Origin: Hanleya hanleyi
Lineage: Eukaryota; Mollusca; Polyplacophora; Lepidopleurida; Hanleyidae
Length of the DNA stretch: 64,000 bases
Reading direction: 5' to 3'
Assembly: GCA_036873755.1 (NCBI GenBank)
Contig: JAVTVY010020242.1
Coordinates: forward strand, 1 to 64,000
Shown: one piece after another, positions 53,461-61,601 of the stretch
Layout of the letters: each line of letters opens with the position of its first letter
Position numbering within the stretch: the first letter of the stretch is position 1
The notes under the pieces: model-generated
Seen by the model: the letters and a program-made list of their open reading frames with translations, nothing else
Databases searched by the model: none
What the model was told of the DNA's origin: nothing
Position numbers and translations under genes: made by a program

Positions 53461-53924
53461 GGTTCGAGGTGTATCCGTTGTCGTGGTAACCCGCTCTTGT
53501 AAATTTCGTACGAGTGAACTGGAGTGGTGGCGGGTACAACGTCGATCGTCGTTGTCTGTTCACTGTCAGGGATGATGATGGTGGTGATGGGTACAACGTG
53601 GGTGGTCGGTTCACTGTGAGGGATGAAATCCGGTGGGTGTTCAGACGTAGTGGGCGTACTTGGTGTAGGTGTAGAGCTCGACGTGGCTTGTACGCGGGGT
53701 GTGGTGGTGGTGACTGGGATCGATACGACTGGTGCTCTCTGTAGACCGGTTTCGCTGGTGCCTGGTGTTCTCAGTTGGTTAAGTAACGTGCTGAATTAGG
53801 CTACGTCGTAAAACACACCTCCGTACAACACACTCAGCAGGGTTAGCAATAGCACCCCAAAGACCACTTGCGCTTTGCGCGTTTTGCGAGACGCTGTCTT
53901 CAGAGGCAGCTGCTGTTGGTCCAT
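53355..53924 (-). pseudogene. Single-pass membrane protein with Ser/Thr/Pro-rich domain, one nonsense codon (E2)
   Basis: From ATG 53924 (MDQQQLPLKTASRKTRKAQV) a membrane segment VVFGVLLLTLLSVLYGG follows. A TAA at 53796-53798 (codon 43) interrupts it, and the same frame then continues open for about 146 codons: Thr/Ser/Pro-rich region, HSYEIYKSGLPRQRIHL, and an end at TGA 53355-53357 inside the ATPase gene. E1 reads through the E2 stop but has another one. A TATA box lies at 53971-53980. A surface or fusion-type role is possible but not shown. Confidence 0.6.
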
Positions 53925-53970
53925 AGCACTGTGGTCGGACGTGGAATGAAGGAGGACGGCAGTGGTGTCT

Positions 53971-53980
53971 GGTTTTATAG
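53971..53980 (-). promoter_or_regulatory. TATA box of the membrane protein/ATPase unit
   Basis: CTATAAAACC on the minus strand lies about 47 nt before ATG 53924. The E1 counterpart CTATAAAG is about 50 nt before 18869. Confidence 0.5.
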
Positions 53981-54078
53981 TCGTTTCACGTGGTTGGCCG
54001 CGACCCAGGAATTGAAGGAACTGAGCCAACCTTGCCATTTCACGAAATGAAACAGTTTGCCACGTCGACGTTCCGTTT

Positions 54079-54487
54079 TCAAAATCTGCTCCACCGTGTA
54101 GTAGTCTTGCTGTGTTTTACAACAGGCTGTAATTCCGTCTCGTAAAACGTCCCCAGCAACGTTTCCCCTTGGAGATCTTCCAGTTCATAGACTCGCCGCT
54201 GTCGGGGTAGGCGCCGTTTAATCAGGAAGTGCTCATCGCTCCAGTTGGGCAAGTAACTTTTCTCGAACTTGCCCTTGACTTTGCTGATCCGTACAGGGTC
54301 CCCGACCTTGTACACCGCCTTCGTCGTTCGCTGCGATGGCCTGGGGTACAAGACACGCCGGACTTGGGCTTCATTGCGTTGGGTGACGGTAATGGGGGCT
54401 CTCTCTATACTTCGATGATAGGCTCGATTGTAACCCCTCACCAGTTTCGGGAGAACATCGATGTACCGCCTTGTATTCTTATAGGTG
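54079..54487 (-). pseudogene. Polinton integrase, C-terminal fragment cut by LTR element (E2)
   Basis: Integrase codons start abruptly at the LTR boundary (after 54487) with TYKNTRRYIDVLPKL and run through NRAYHRSIERAPITV and the C-terminal SH3/chromo-like region (VGDPVRISKVKGKFEKSY, WSDEHFLIKRRLPRQ) to the stop at 54079. The catalytic core is absent. Residues upstream of this point in the open frame come from the LTR and are not integrase. Confidence 0.9.
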
Positions 54488-55661
54488 TGTAAGGTGCATG
54501 CCGTCTGTACGCATGACATGCTTTGATGAAACAGACTATAGTTTCGTGTAGCGTTACGTGGCAGGGTATTAGGCTGAAAAGAATGTCTGTGGTAGCTGCG
54601 GTGTGGGTTTTTGTGCCAGGGGGCTGATAGAACTCAAATGGAACTCGGATAGGCAGGGTGGTAGATGTGTGTTAGTCATGTCAGTGTGTCAAAGAGTTTA
54701 GCCTGAATATTTTCAAGTAGAGTTGTCATGTACCGGTAATTTGGGAATGATATGACAGGACTGAAAATTATAAGGAGCTAACTGACATCCGAGCTGACTG
54801 AAATTATAGCTGTGAAATCTGATATATTAATGGTAGGGAGAACACATATTGCAGTCAGAAACCTGCCGAGTGTAAGTGGTGCCTGTGGATTGTACAATGA
54901 TACAGCATAGACAGGATCACTAACTGGACTTTGAGAAGTCAATATGAATGCTACACGAATGCTATATGTACTGTGGTGTACCTCCTGAACTTTGGATTAT
55001 TATTGTGAAATGAGAGGAGTAGTATATAAAGTGTACCTCCTGAACTTTGGATTATTATTGTGAAATGAGAGGAGTAGTATATAAAGTGTACCTCCTGAAC
55101 TTTGGATTATTATTGTGAAATGAGAGGAGTAGTATATAAAGTGTACCTCCTGAACTGTGGGTATTATTCTGAAATGTGAGGAGTAGTATATAAACTACGA
55201 AACTGATCGCAGGGTATTCCAAGGAGTGAGATATTCTTTGACATACTATTGTGCGCGTTCACCTGGAAGGATCTTACCACGATCCTGGATCGCGGATATC
55301 GCTGTCTGTGCAGAAGTGGTCGGTTTCGGCTCGGACTGTGCTGAAATGTCATAGGCTATGCTGGGGCACAAGAACTGACTGGGTGATGGGTGAGATTCTA
55401 GGAACTGATAGTTTGGTTTGTTTTATTTTACAATGAACACGATCTGATATATAAGGCCATTGGCTGGTACGATATCCCTCAAATATATTTCGACGTATGC
55501 TCCGATAAGTTTTGTGTCCTTTTCGCCGATAGATGTTTTACGGTGTACATCTGTAATTTACTCGCCAATATACATTGTTTTTTTTTCGCAAACAGAGCTG
55601 TTTTGCTTCCTTCATTCCAAAACGACATCTCTTGATGCGAACGTGTTACCACGTCCTGACA
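54488..55661 (+). repeat. 5' LTR (1174 bp)
   Basis: It is near identical to 60309-61601 except for four instead of six internal 54-55-bp units, absence of a 13-nt stretch near 54855 and scattered substitutions. A TATATAAGG at 55448-55456 is a candidate core promoter. Confidence 0.92.
54976..55194 (+). repeat. LTR minisatellite, four 54-55-bp units
   Basis: GTGTACCTCCTGAACT..., ending GTAGTATATAAA, repeats at 54976, 55031, 55086 and 55141. Each unit carries a TATATAAA box. Confidence 0.92.
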
Positions 55662-55665
55662 ATTC

Positions 55666-55683
55666 TGGTGGCAGCGGTGGGAT
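55666..55683 (+). promoter_or_regulatory. Primer binding site, tRNA-Leu 3' end
   Basis: TGGTGGCAGCGGTGGGAT, 4 nt after the LTR, is complementary to an animal tRNA-Leu 3' end (ATCCCACCGCTGCCA plus CCA, from memory of tRNA-Leu(AAG)-type sequences) over 18 nt. Confidence 0.75.
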
Positions 55684-55904
55684 GTTGTTTATATATGGAA
55701 GTTGGTCGACAGAACATCTCTGCTTTGCGACATGTATTTTTCAATTTGCTATTTATAATGTCATAATGATCCCATGATATAAGGGGTATGTGTCTATGTA
55801 TGTTGACTTGTGGTTCTTTGACGCCTTGCCCAAGCCCGTAACGCTCGTGACTAGCTTATACGCCGCCATATATAGCTCTAAAAACATTTCAAATCTAAAT
55901 CAAT

Positions 55905-56804
55905 ATGGCATCGTGGTTGGGTACAGCTATCAGTAAGGGGTATACGTTGGAACAATTTCGAGATTTAATGAACATAGAGGAGGCCAGAGCTAATAGTGAA
56001 GAAGACAGGGAAACGAGACGCTATGAAAGGGAAATGAAAAAAGAGCTAGAGTTAGAACGAGAAAAGTTCGAAATGGAAAAGGCTAAAATAACGAGCCAAC
56101 GACCCGCAGTGACGGTTGAGAAGTTTATCGCTCCGCAGATTAAAATGTCAAAATTTCAAGCGGGTGATGACGTGGACACGTTCTTGCAATCTTTTGAAAG
56201 GCTAGCGCGAATGTATAAGTGGCCGGAAGAGACATGGGCCTCTCGTTTAATTCCATTGTTGACTGGCAAAGCCTTGGAAGCTTATACCAGATTGGATGAA
56301 GATCAAGGAACAGACTATCCCGTGATTAAAACGGCTATTTTGAAACGGTTTGAACTTACCGCAGAAACGTACCGGAAACAATTTCGCGCCGCAAAACAAA
56401 AACAAGATGAGACATTCACAGAATTCAAGTGTCGAGTGGATCGATTGCTAAGGCGGTGGTGTGAGATGGATAGAGTCGAAGAAGATTTTGAACAGTTTCG
56501 AGACTTAGTTCTCCGAGAACAATTACTGAACAATGCACCACGAGATCTTCAGACCTGGCTGAGAGAACAAAACCCAAGCACAGTGGAGGAGTTAACGGTT
56601 AAAGCTCAGAGTTATCAAGACGCACATACTTACCGTGGTCCAAACTTCAACACAGGTTCGCAACCGAAGCAGTATGGAGAGCAACGGGGAAGTTTCCAGA
56701 AGAAGCAGTTTCAGAACCAGGGGGCTGATGGAAGGTACAACTACAGGGGAGGTAAGCCACCAGAACGCAAGTGCTTTATTTGCGACAGAACGACTGTCCA
56801 CTGA
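55905..56804 (+). CDS. Gag of Gmr1-type element (299 aa)
   Basis: ATG 55905 opens the frame. Residues 26-60 form a charged coiled coil (EREMKKELELEREKFEMEKA). Residues 80-215 are a retrotransposon capsid (Gag/SCAN-like) domain with KFQAGDDVDTFLQSFERLA and LTGKALEAYTRL. A Gly/Gln/Arg-rich nucleocapsid region follows. The frame ends just after the first two Cys of what should be a CCHC zinc knuckle (ERKCFICD), with stop at 56804. Pol continues in the -1 frame. Gag assembles the virus-like particle and binds RNA. Confidence 0.88.
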   Translation: MASWLGTAISKGYTLEQFRDLMNIEEARANSEEDRETRRYEREMKKELELEREKFEMEKAKITSQRPAVTVEKFIAPQIKMSKFQAGDDVDTFLQSFERLARMYKWPEETWASRLIPLLTGKALEAYTRLDEDQGTDYPVIKTAILKRFELTAETYRKQFRAAKQKQDETFTEFKCRVDRLLRRWCEMDRVEEDFEQFRDLVLREQLLNNAPRDLQTWLREQNPSTVEELTVKAQSYQDAHTYRGPNFNTGSQPKQYGEQRGSFQKKQFQNQGADGRYNYRGGKPPERKCFICDRTTVH

Positions 56805-59800
56805 AACGGAGATTAGCGGGACCGGATCCTAGAAACGCGTTTTGTGCAAACAATGATCTGACGTTGACAGATGGAACGGTAGGTGGAATCCGAGTTATTA
56901 ATCTTCTTGGAGAAAATGGACTGGAAATGGAACAGGGAACTGTGGAAGGCACCAAAGTAACAATCCTACGAGATACTGGAAGTACGTCCGTGTATGTAGC
57001 AAGACGTTTAGTTCCCCGGAGACAACTAACTGGTAATGTTAGAACGTTCATGCTGGCTGATGGCGAGAAGAAACAGGCGCCTGAAGCTTGGATACATGTT
57101 GACACACCGTACATCACCGGGAAGGTGCTCGCTATACTTTTGGATGAACCATTCGCTGACCTACTGATTGGGAACCAGATACATCTTGAAACTCCAGATG
57201 GAGTGGACTTTGAAGAAGAGCGGTGTCAAGCTGTGGAGACACGTAGACAAAAGAAAGAGCGGGAGACAGAAGAAGAGATTCAGAACGTACAAACAGACCA
57301 ACATGAGGAGACAGATTGTCCACCAGTTGTGGACGAGAAGAAAAGACGTCCCAAGAAACTTTGGCTCGATCGACCTGAATCGTTGAGTAATATGGACTGG
57401 GAAAAAATAGGGAAGAAAGAAGAGCTGCGGAAGGCACAGGAAGCAGACACGTCATTGGACAAAATCCGAAAATTTGCCAATGGGCATCAAGTGGCTGAGC
57501 AGGAGGATACCCACTTTTTGCTGGAAGATGGGATCTTATGCCGTAAGTACTATCCCCATAGTCCAGACTACTACGACGTCGAACCAGTGAAGCAGATCGT
57601 GATTCCTAACTGTTGGCGTTCAGCTATTCTATCACTGGCGCATGACATTCCAATGGCAGGTCATTTAGGAGCACGGAAGACGAGGCAACGAATTCTTCAA
57701 CATTTTTACTGGCCAGGAATATTTCAGGAAGTGGTGGATTATTGCAAGACTTGCCCAAAGTGTCAAAAGGTGGTACCACGCGGAAGAGTCGCGAAGGTTC
57801 CCCTTGTGTCAGTTCCACCTATGGATGTACCTTTCTCTAGGCTAGCCCTTGACATAATAGGTCCTCTACCTCGAACGAAGAAGGGTAATAGGTACGCCTT
57901 GGTAGCTACTGATTATGCCACAAAATATCCAGATGCAATCGCGCTTAGGAACCAGGAAGCGGAGACCGTGGCAGAAGCTCTGATAGAGATCATTTCGCGG
58001 GTTGGGGTTCCTAATGAAATTCTGACCGATCTTGGCACTAACTTCGTGTCCAGACTGATGGAGGAGTTGACTCGCTTACTACAAATCCGAAAGTTAAAGA
58101 CGACCCCATACCATGCTCAGGCTAACGGCCAGGTCGAACGTTTCAACGGAACTTTGAAACAAATGTTGAAGAAATTTGCCAACGACGATGCTGATGACTG
58201 GGACCGTTATTTACCATTTCTGTTATTCGCCTACCGAGAGGTACCTCAAAGTACGACTGGATTTTCGCCATTTGAACTTCTATACGGAAGACATGTTCGT
58301 GGTCCCCTGTCTATTTTGAGCGAAAGCTGGCACGAATCTCCTGATGACGAACATTCAACATTGAGTTATTTGTTGGAAACTCGAGAGCGCCTGGAGAAGA
58401 TGACCGAGATCGCTCGAGAAAACGAACAAGTGGCAAAACAAAAACAGAAGTTCTACTTCGACAAAAAGACCCGACGACGTACCCTTGAACCCGGACAACA
58501 GGTTCTTCTTCTTCTTCCCACTGCTACAGGAAAAATGCAAGCAGAGTGGAAAGGACCATTTCCTGTTATAGAAAGAGTGAGTCCCGTTGATTACAAAATT
58601 GAGATGTCGAAAGGAAGCCGAAAGACATTCCATATCAACATGCTTAAGTTGTGGCACTCCCGTGAAGAGCCTGCAGATAATCCAGTGACCGCTCCAGTCG
58701 GTGCAGATTCAAATACAGACTGGCCAGATGTTGTGCTGTCAGTCATTTGCGACCCGGTTGGTGAGGGGGAGCAGTCGGTTTCAATGGATGTGATAGAAAA
58801 TCCGTTACTATCTCCAACTGAGACGTCTGAGCATATTCACTATGCCAAAACACTGACCACAGAGCAGGGACGGGAATTACGTCAATTGTGTGCTGAGTTC
58901 CCGGACGTATTCACAGATGTGCCTGGTGTTACCGACACGGCAATTCACTCGGTTGACACCGGATACAGTCGTCCGGTGTATCAGAGGCCCTATCCTATGC
59001 CATACGCTCTTCGGGATAAGGTAGGCCAGGAACTTAAGAACATGCTGGATGCAGGTATAGTGGAGCCATCTCAGAGTGCCTGGGCAAGCCCTATTGTCAT
59101 TGTGCGAAAGAAAAATGGGAGCATTCGTTTCTGTGCCGATTATCGCAGGTTAAACGAGTTAACTGTGTTTGATCCAAAACCTATGCCGCGAACAGAAGAT
59201 ATCCTCAATCGTCTCGGCAGAGCGAAATTTGTCAGCAAGATAGATTTGACACGAGGGTATTGGCAGATTCCGTTAGACCAGAAGGCCAAAGAGAAAAGCG
59301 CATTTGTCACCCCGACGGGCCAGTTCCAATTCACTGTCATGCCGTTTGGTATGGTGAACGCTCCAGCTACGTTCAATAGAATGATGCAGAAAGTTTTTGA
59401 AGGGACTGAGGAATTCACTGATTCCTACATAGATGACCTGATCGTGTTCAGTGAGAGCTGGGAGGAACATATAGCGCACCTTCGACGTGTTCTCGTGGCG
59501 CTTAGAAATGCCAGACTCACGGCCAAACCTAGTAAGTGTGACCTCGGCTGCTTGGAAATGGAATATCTAGGATATACTGTTGGGAATGGCCAGGTCAAGG
59601 CGACTGAACAAAAGGTGGAGGCGATGACGCAATTTCCAAGGCCAACCACGAAGAAGCAAGTAAGATCTTTCCTCGGCCTTCTTGGATACTACCGTCGTTT
59701 TGTGCCACATTTTTCAGAATTGGCGGTGCCGCTCACTGATTTGACCGCGAAAGGTAAACCAAACATGGTCCGGTGGACTGATCGAGAAGAAAACTCTTTT

Positions 59801-60265
59801 CAGCAACTCAAACGTGCAATCACGAAAGCCCCGGTGCTGATTGCTCCTGATTTTACACTGCCTTTCATACTGCAAACGGATGCTAGTGACAAGGGTATTG
59901 GAGCAGCATTGTTTCAAGAGATAGGAGGTGACCGATTACCAGTGGCATTCCTATCTAAGAAGTTACTTCCCAGAGAAAGAGCTTATGCGACCGTGGAAAA
60001 AGAGTGCTTGGCCATAGTGTGGGCGATACAAACATTGCGCGAGTACTTGTTTGGAAAAACCTTCCTGGTGGAGACCGATCACTGCCCATTACAGTGGCTC
60101 AATCGAATGAGCATCAAGAACCAGAGACTCCTACGTTGGAGTCTGGTATTGCAGGAATATTCTTTCACGACGAAACACATTCCAGGAAAGAGTAATGTTA
60201 CTGCTGACCACTTGTCGCGTGTGTGTGGTGAAATTGGTAGTGACAACGGGTCGGTATTGGTGTAG
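56771..60265 (+). CDS. Pol polyprotein of Gmr1-type element: PR-INT-RT-RH (about 1164 aa)
   Basis: In order by residue: aspartic protease (DTGS 68-71); integrase zinc-binding HHCC (His291, His298, Cys325/328); DD35E core (Asp361, Asp420, Glu456, 35 residues between the last two); an integrase C-terminal domain to about 630 (GPFPVIERVSPVDYKI); reverse transcriptase (SYIDD at 885-889); RNase H (TDASDKG near 1036, KECLAI near 1077, TDHCPLQW near 1102, NVTADHLSR near 1142). No stops interrupt it. It overlaps gag by 34 nt in the -1 frame, and the first residues are likely translated by frameshift rather than from an independent start. The intact frame suggests recent activity. Confidence 0.95.
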   Translation: MLYLRQNDCPLKRRLAGPDPRNAFCANNDLTLTDGTVGGIRVINLLGENGLEMEQGTVEGTKVTILRDTGSTSVYVARRLVPRRQLTGNVRTFMLADGEKKQAPEAWIHVDTPYITGKVLAILLDEPFADLLIGNQIHLETPDGVDFEEERCQAVETRRQKKERETEEEIQNVQTDQHEETDCPPVVDEKKRRPKKLWLDRPESLSNMDWEKIGKKEELRKAQEADTSLDKIRKFANGHQVAEQEDTHFLLEDGILCRKYYPHSPDYYDVEPVKQIVIPNCWRSAILSLAHDIPMAGHLGARKTRQRILQHFYWPGIFQEVVDYCKTCPKCQKVVPRGRVAKVPLVSVPPMDVPFSRLALDIIGPLPRTKKGNRYALVATDYATKYPDAIALRNQEAETVAEALIEIISRVGVPNEILTDLGTNFVSRLMEELTRLLQIRKLKTTPYHAQANGQVERFNGTLKQMLKKFANDDADDWDRYLPFLLFAYREVPQSTTGFSPFELLYGRHVRGPLSILSESWHESPDDEHSTLSYLLETRERLEKMTEIARENEQVAKQKQKFYFDKKTRRRTLEPGQQVLLLLPTATGKMQAEWKGPFPVIERVSPVDYKIEMSKGSRKTFHINMLKLWHSREEPADNPVTAPVGADSNTDWPDVVLSVICDPVGEGEQSVSMDVIENPLLSPTETSEHIHYAKTLTTEQGRELRQLCAEFPDVFTDVPGVTDTAIHSVDTGYSRPVYQRPYPMPYALRDKVGQELKNMLDAGIVEPSQSAWASPIVIVRKKNGSIRFCADYRRLNELTVFDPKPMPRTEDILNRLGRAKFVSKIDLTRGYWQIPLDQKAKEKSAFVTPTGQFQFTVMPFGMVNAPATFNRMMQKVFEGTEEFTDSYIDDLIVFSESWEEHIAHLRRVLVALRNARLTAKPSKCDLGCLEMEYLGYTVGNGQVKATEQKVEAMTQFPRPTTKKQVRSFLGLLGYYRRFVPHFSELAVPLTDLTAKGKPNMVRWTDREENSFQQLKRAITKAPVLIAPDFTLPFILQTDASDKGIGAALFQEIGGDRLPVAFLSKKLLPRERAYATVEKECLAIVWAIQTLREYLFGKTFLVETDHCPLQWLNRMSIKNQRLLRWSLVLQEYSFTTKHIPGKSNVTADHLSRVCGEIGSDNGSVLV

Positions 60266-60293
60266 TGTGAAAAAGGCGTACACGCTTTGTTCC

Positions 60294-60308
60294 GGAAAAA
60301 GGGAGGAA
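60294..60308 (+). promoter_or_regulatory. Polypurine tract
   Basis: GGAAAAAGGGAGGAA directly precedes the 3' LTR and would prime plus-strand synthesis. Confidence 0.85.
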
Positions 60309-61601
60309 TGTAAGGTGCATGCCGTCTGCACACATGACATGCTTTGATGAAACAGACTATAGTTTCGTGTAGCGTTACGTGGCAGGGTATTAGGCTGAAA
60401 AGAATGTCTGTGGTAGCTGTGGTGTGGGTTTTTGTGCCAGGGGGCTGATAGAACTCAAATGGAACTCGGATAGGCAGGGTGGTAGATGTGTGTTAGTCAT
60501 GTCAGTGTGTCAAAGAGTTTAGCCTGAATATTTTCAAGTAGAGTTGTCATGTACCGGTAATTTGGGAATGATATGACAGGACTGAAAATTATAAGGAGCT
60601 AACTGACATCCGAGCTGACTGAAATTATAGCTGTGAAATCTGATATATTAAAGGTAGGGAGAACACATATTGCAGTCCGCCGAAGTGGTCAGAAACCTGC
60701 CGAGTGTAAGTGGTGCCTGTGGATTGTACAATGATACAGCATAGACAGGATCACTAACCGGACTTTGAGAAGTCAATATGAATGCTACGCGAATGCTATA
60801 TGTACTGTGGTGTACCTCCTGAACTGTGGGCATTATTCTGAAATGAGAGGAGTAGTATATAAAGTGTACCTCCTGAACTGTGGGCATTATTCTGAAATGA
60901 GAGGAGTAGTATATAAAGTGTACCTCCTGAACTGTGGGCATTATTCTGAAATGAGAGAAGTAGTATATAAAGTGTACCTCCTGAACTTTGGATTATTATT
61001 GTGAAATGAGAGGAGTAGTATATAAAGTGTACCTCCTGAACTTTGGATTATTATTGTGAAATGAGAGGAGTAGTATATAAAGTGTACCTCCTGAACTGTG
61101 GGTATTATTCTGAAATGTGAGGAGTAGTATATAAACTACGAAACTGATCGCAGGGTATTCCAAGGAGTGAGATTTTCTTTGACATACTATTGTGCGCGTT
61201 CACCTGGAAGGATCTTACCACGATCTTGGATCGCGGATATCGCTGTCTGTGCAGAAGTGGTCGGATTCGGCTCGGACTGTGCTGAAATGTCATAGGCTAT
61301 GCTGGGGCACAAGAACTGACTGGGTGATGGGTGAGATTCTAGGAACTGATAGTTTGGTTTGTTTTATTTTACAATGAACACGATCTGATATATAAGGCCA
61401 TTGGCTGGTACGATATCCCTCAAATATATTTCGACGTATGCTCCGATAAGTTTTGTGTCCTTTTCGCCGATAGATGTTTTACGGTGTACATCTGTAATTT
61501 ACTCGCCAATATACATTGTTTTTTTTCGCAAACAGAGCTGTTTTGCTTCCTTCATTCCAAAACGACATCTCTTGATGCGAACGTGTTACCACGTCCTGAC
61601 A
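60309..61601 (+). repeat. 3' LTR (1293 bp)
   Basis: It is a direct copy of 54488-55661 with six internal units (60810-61135), an extra 13 nt near 60676 and about a dozen substitutions. A TATATAAGG lies at 61389-61397. Confidence 0.92.

Larger units (their letters stand above)
46660..54487 (-). mobile_element. Polinton/Maverick copy E2, truncated in integrase by an LTR element
   Basis: From the left: residual array unit, (AAAT)n microsatellite (46733-46767), inner left TIR (46970-47430), spacer repeats, then protease, major capsid, GHG protein, minor capsid, Pro-rich protein, basic hydrophobic-tail protein, ATPase, membrane protein and the integrase C-terminus on the minus strand. The integrase stops at 54487, where a Gmr1-type retrotransposon begins. 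The rest of the element does not reappear beyond 61601. Gene order and spacing match E1. Confidence 0.88.
54488..61601 (+). mobile_element. Complete Ty3/gypsy LTR retrotransposon of Gmr1 type (INT before RT)
   Basis: The two LTRs begin TGTAAGGTGCATGCC and end CCTGACA. The internal region has a tRNA-Leu primer site, gag, a pol with order protease, integrase, RT, RNase H, and a purine tract. Integrase upstream of RT is the rearranged order described for the Gmr1 group of Ty3/gypsy elements. No matching target-site duplication is visible: AGGTG lies on the left and ACGAG on the right. Confidence 0.92.
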
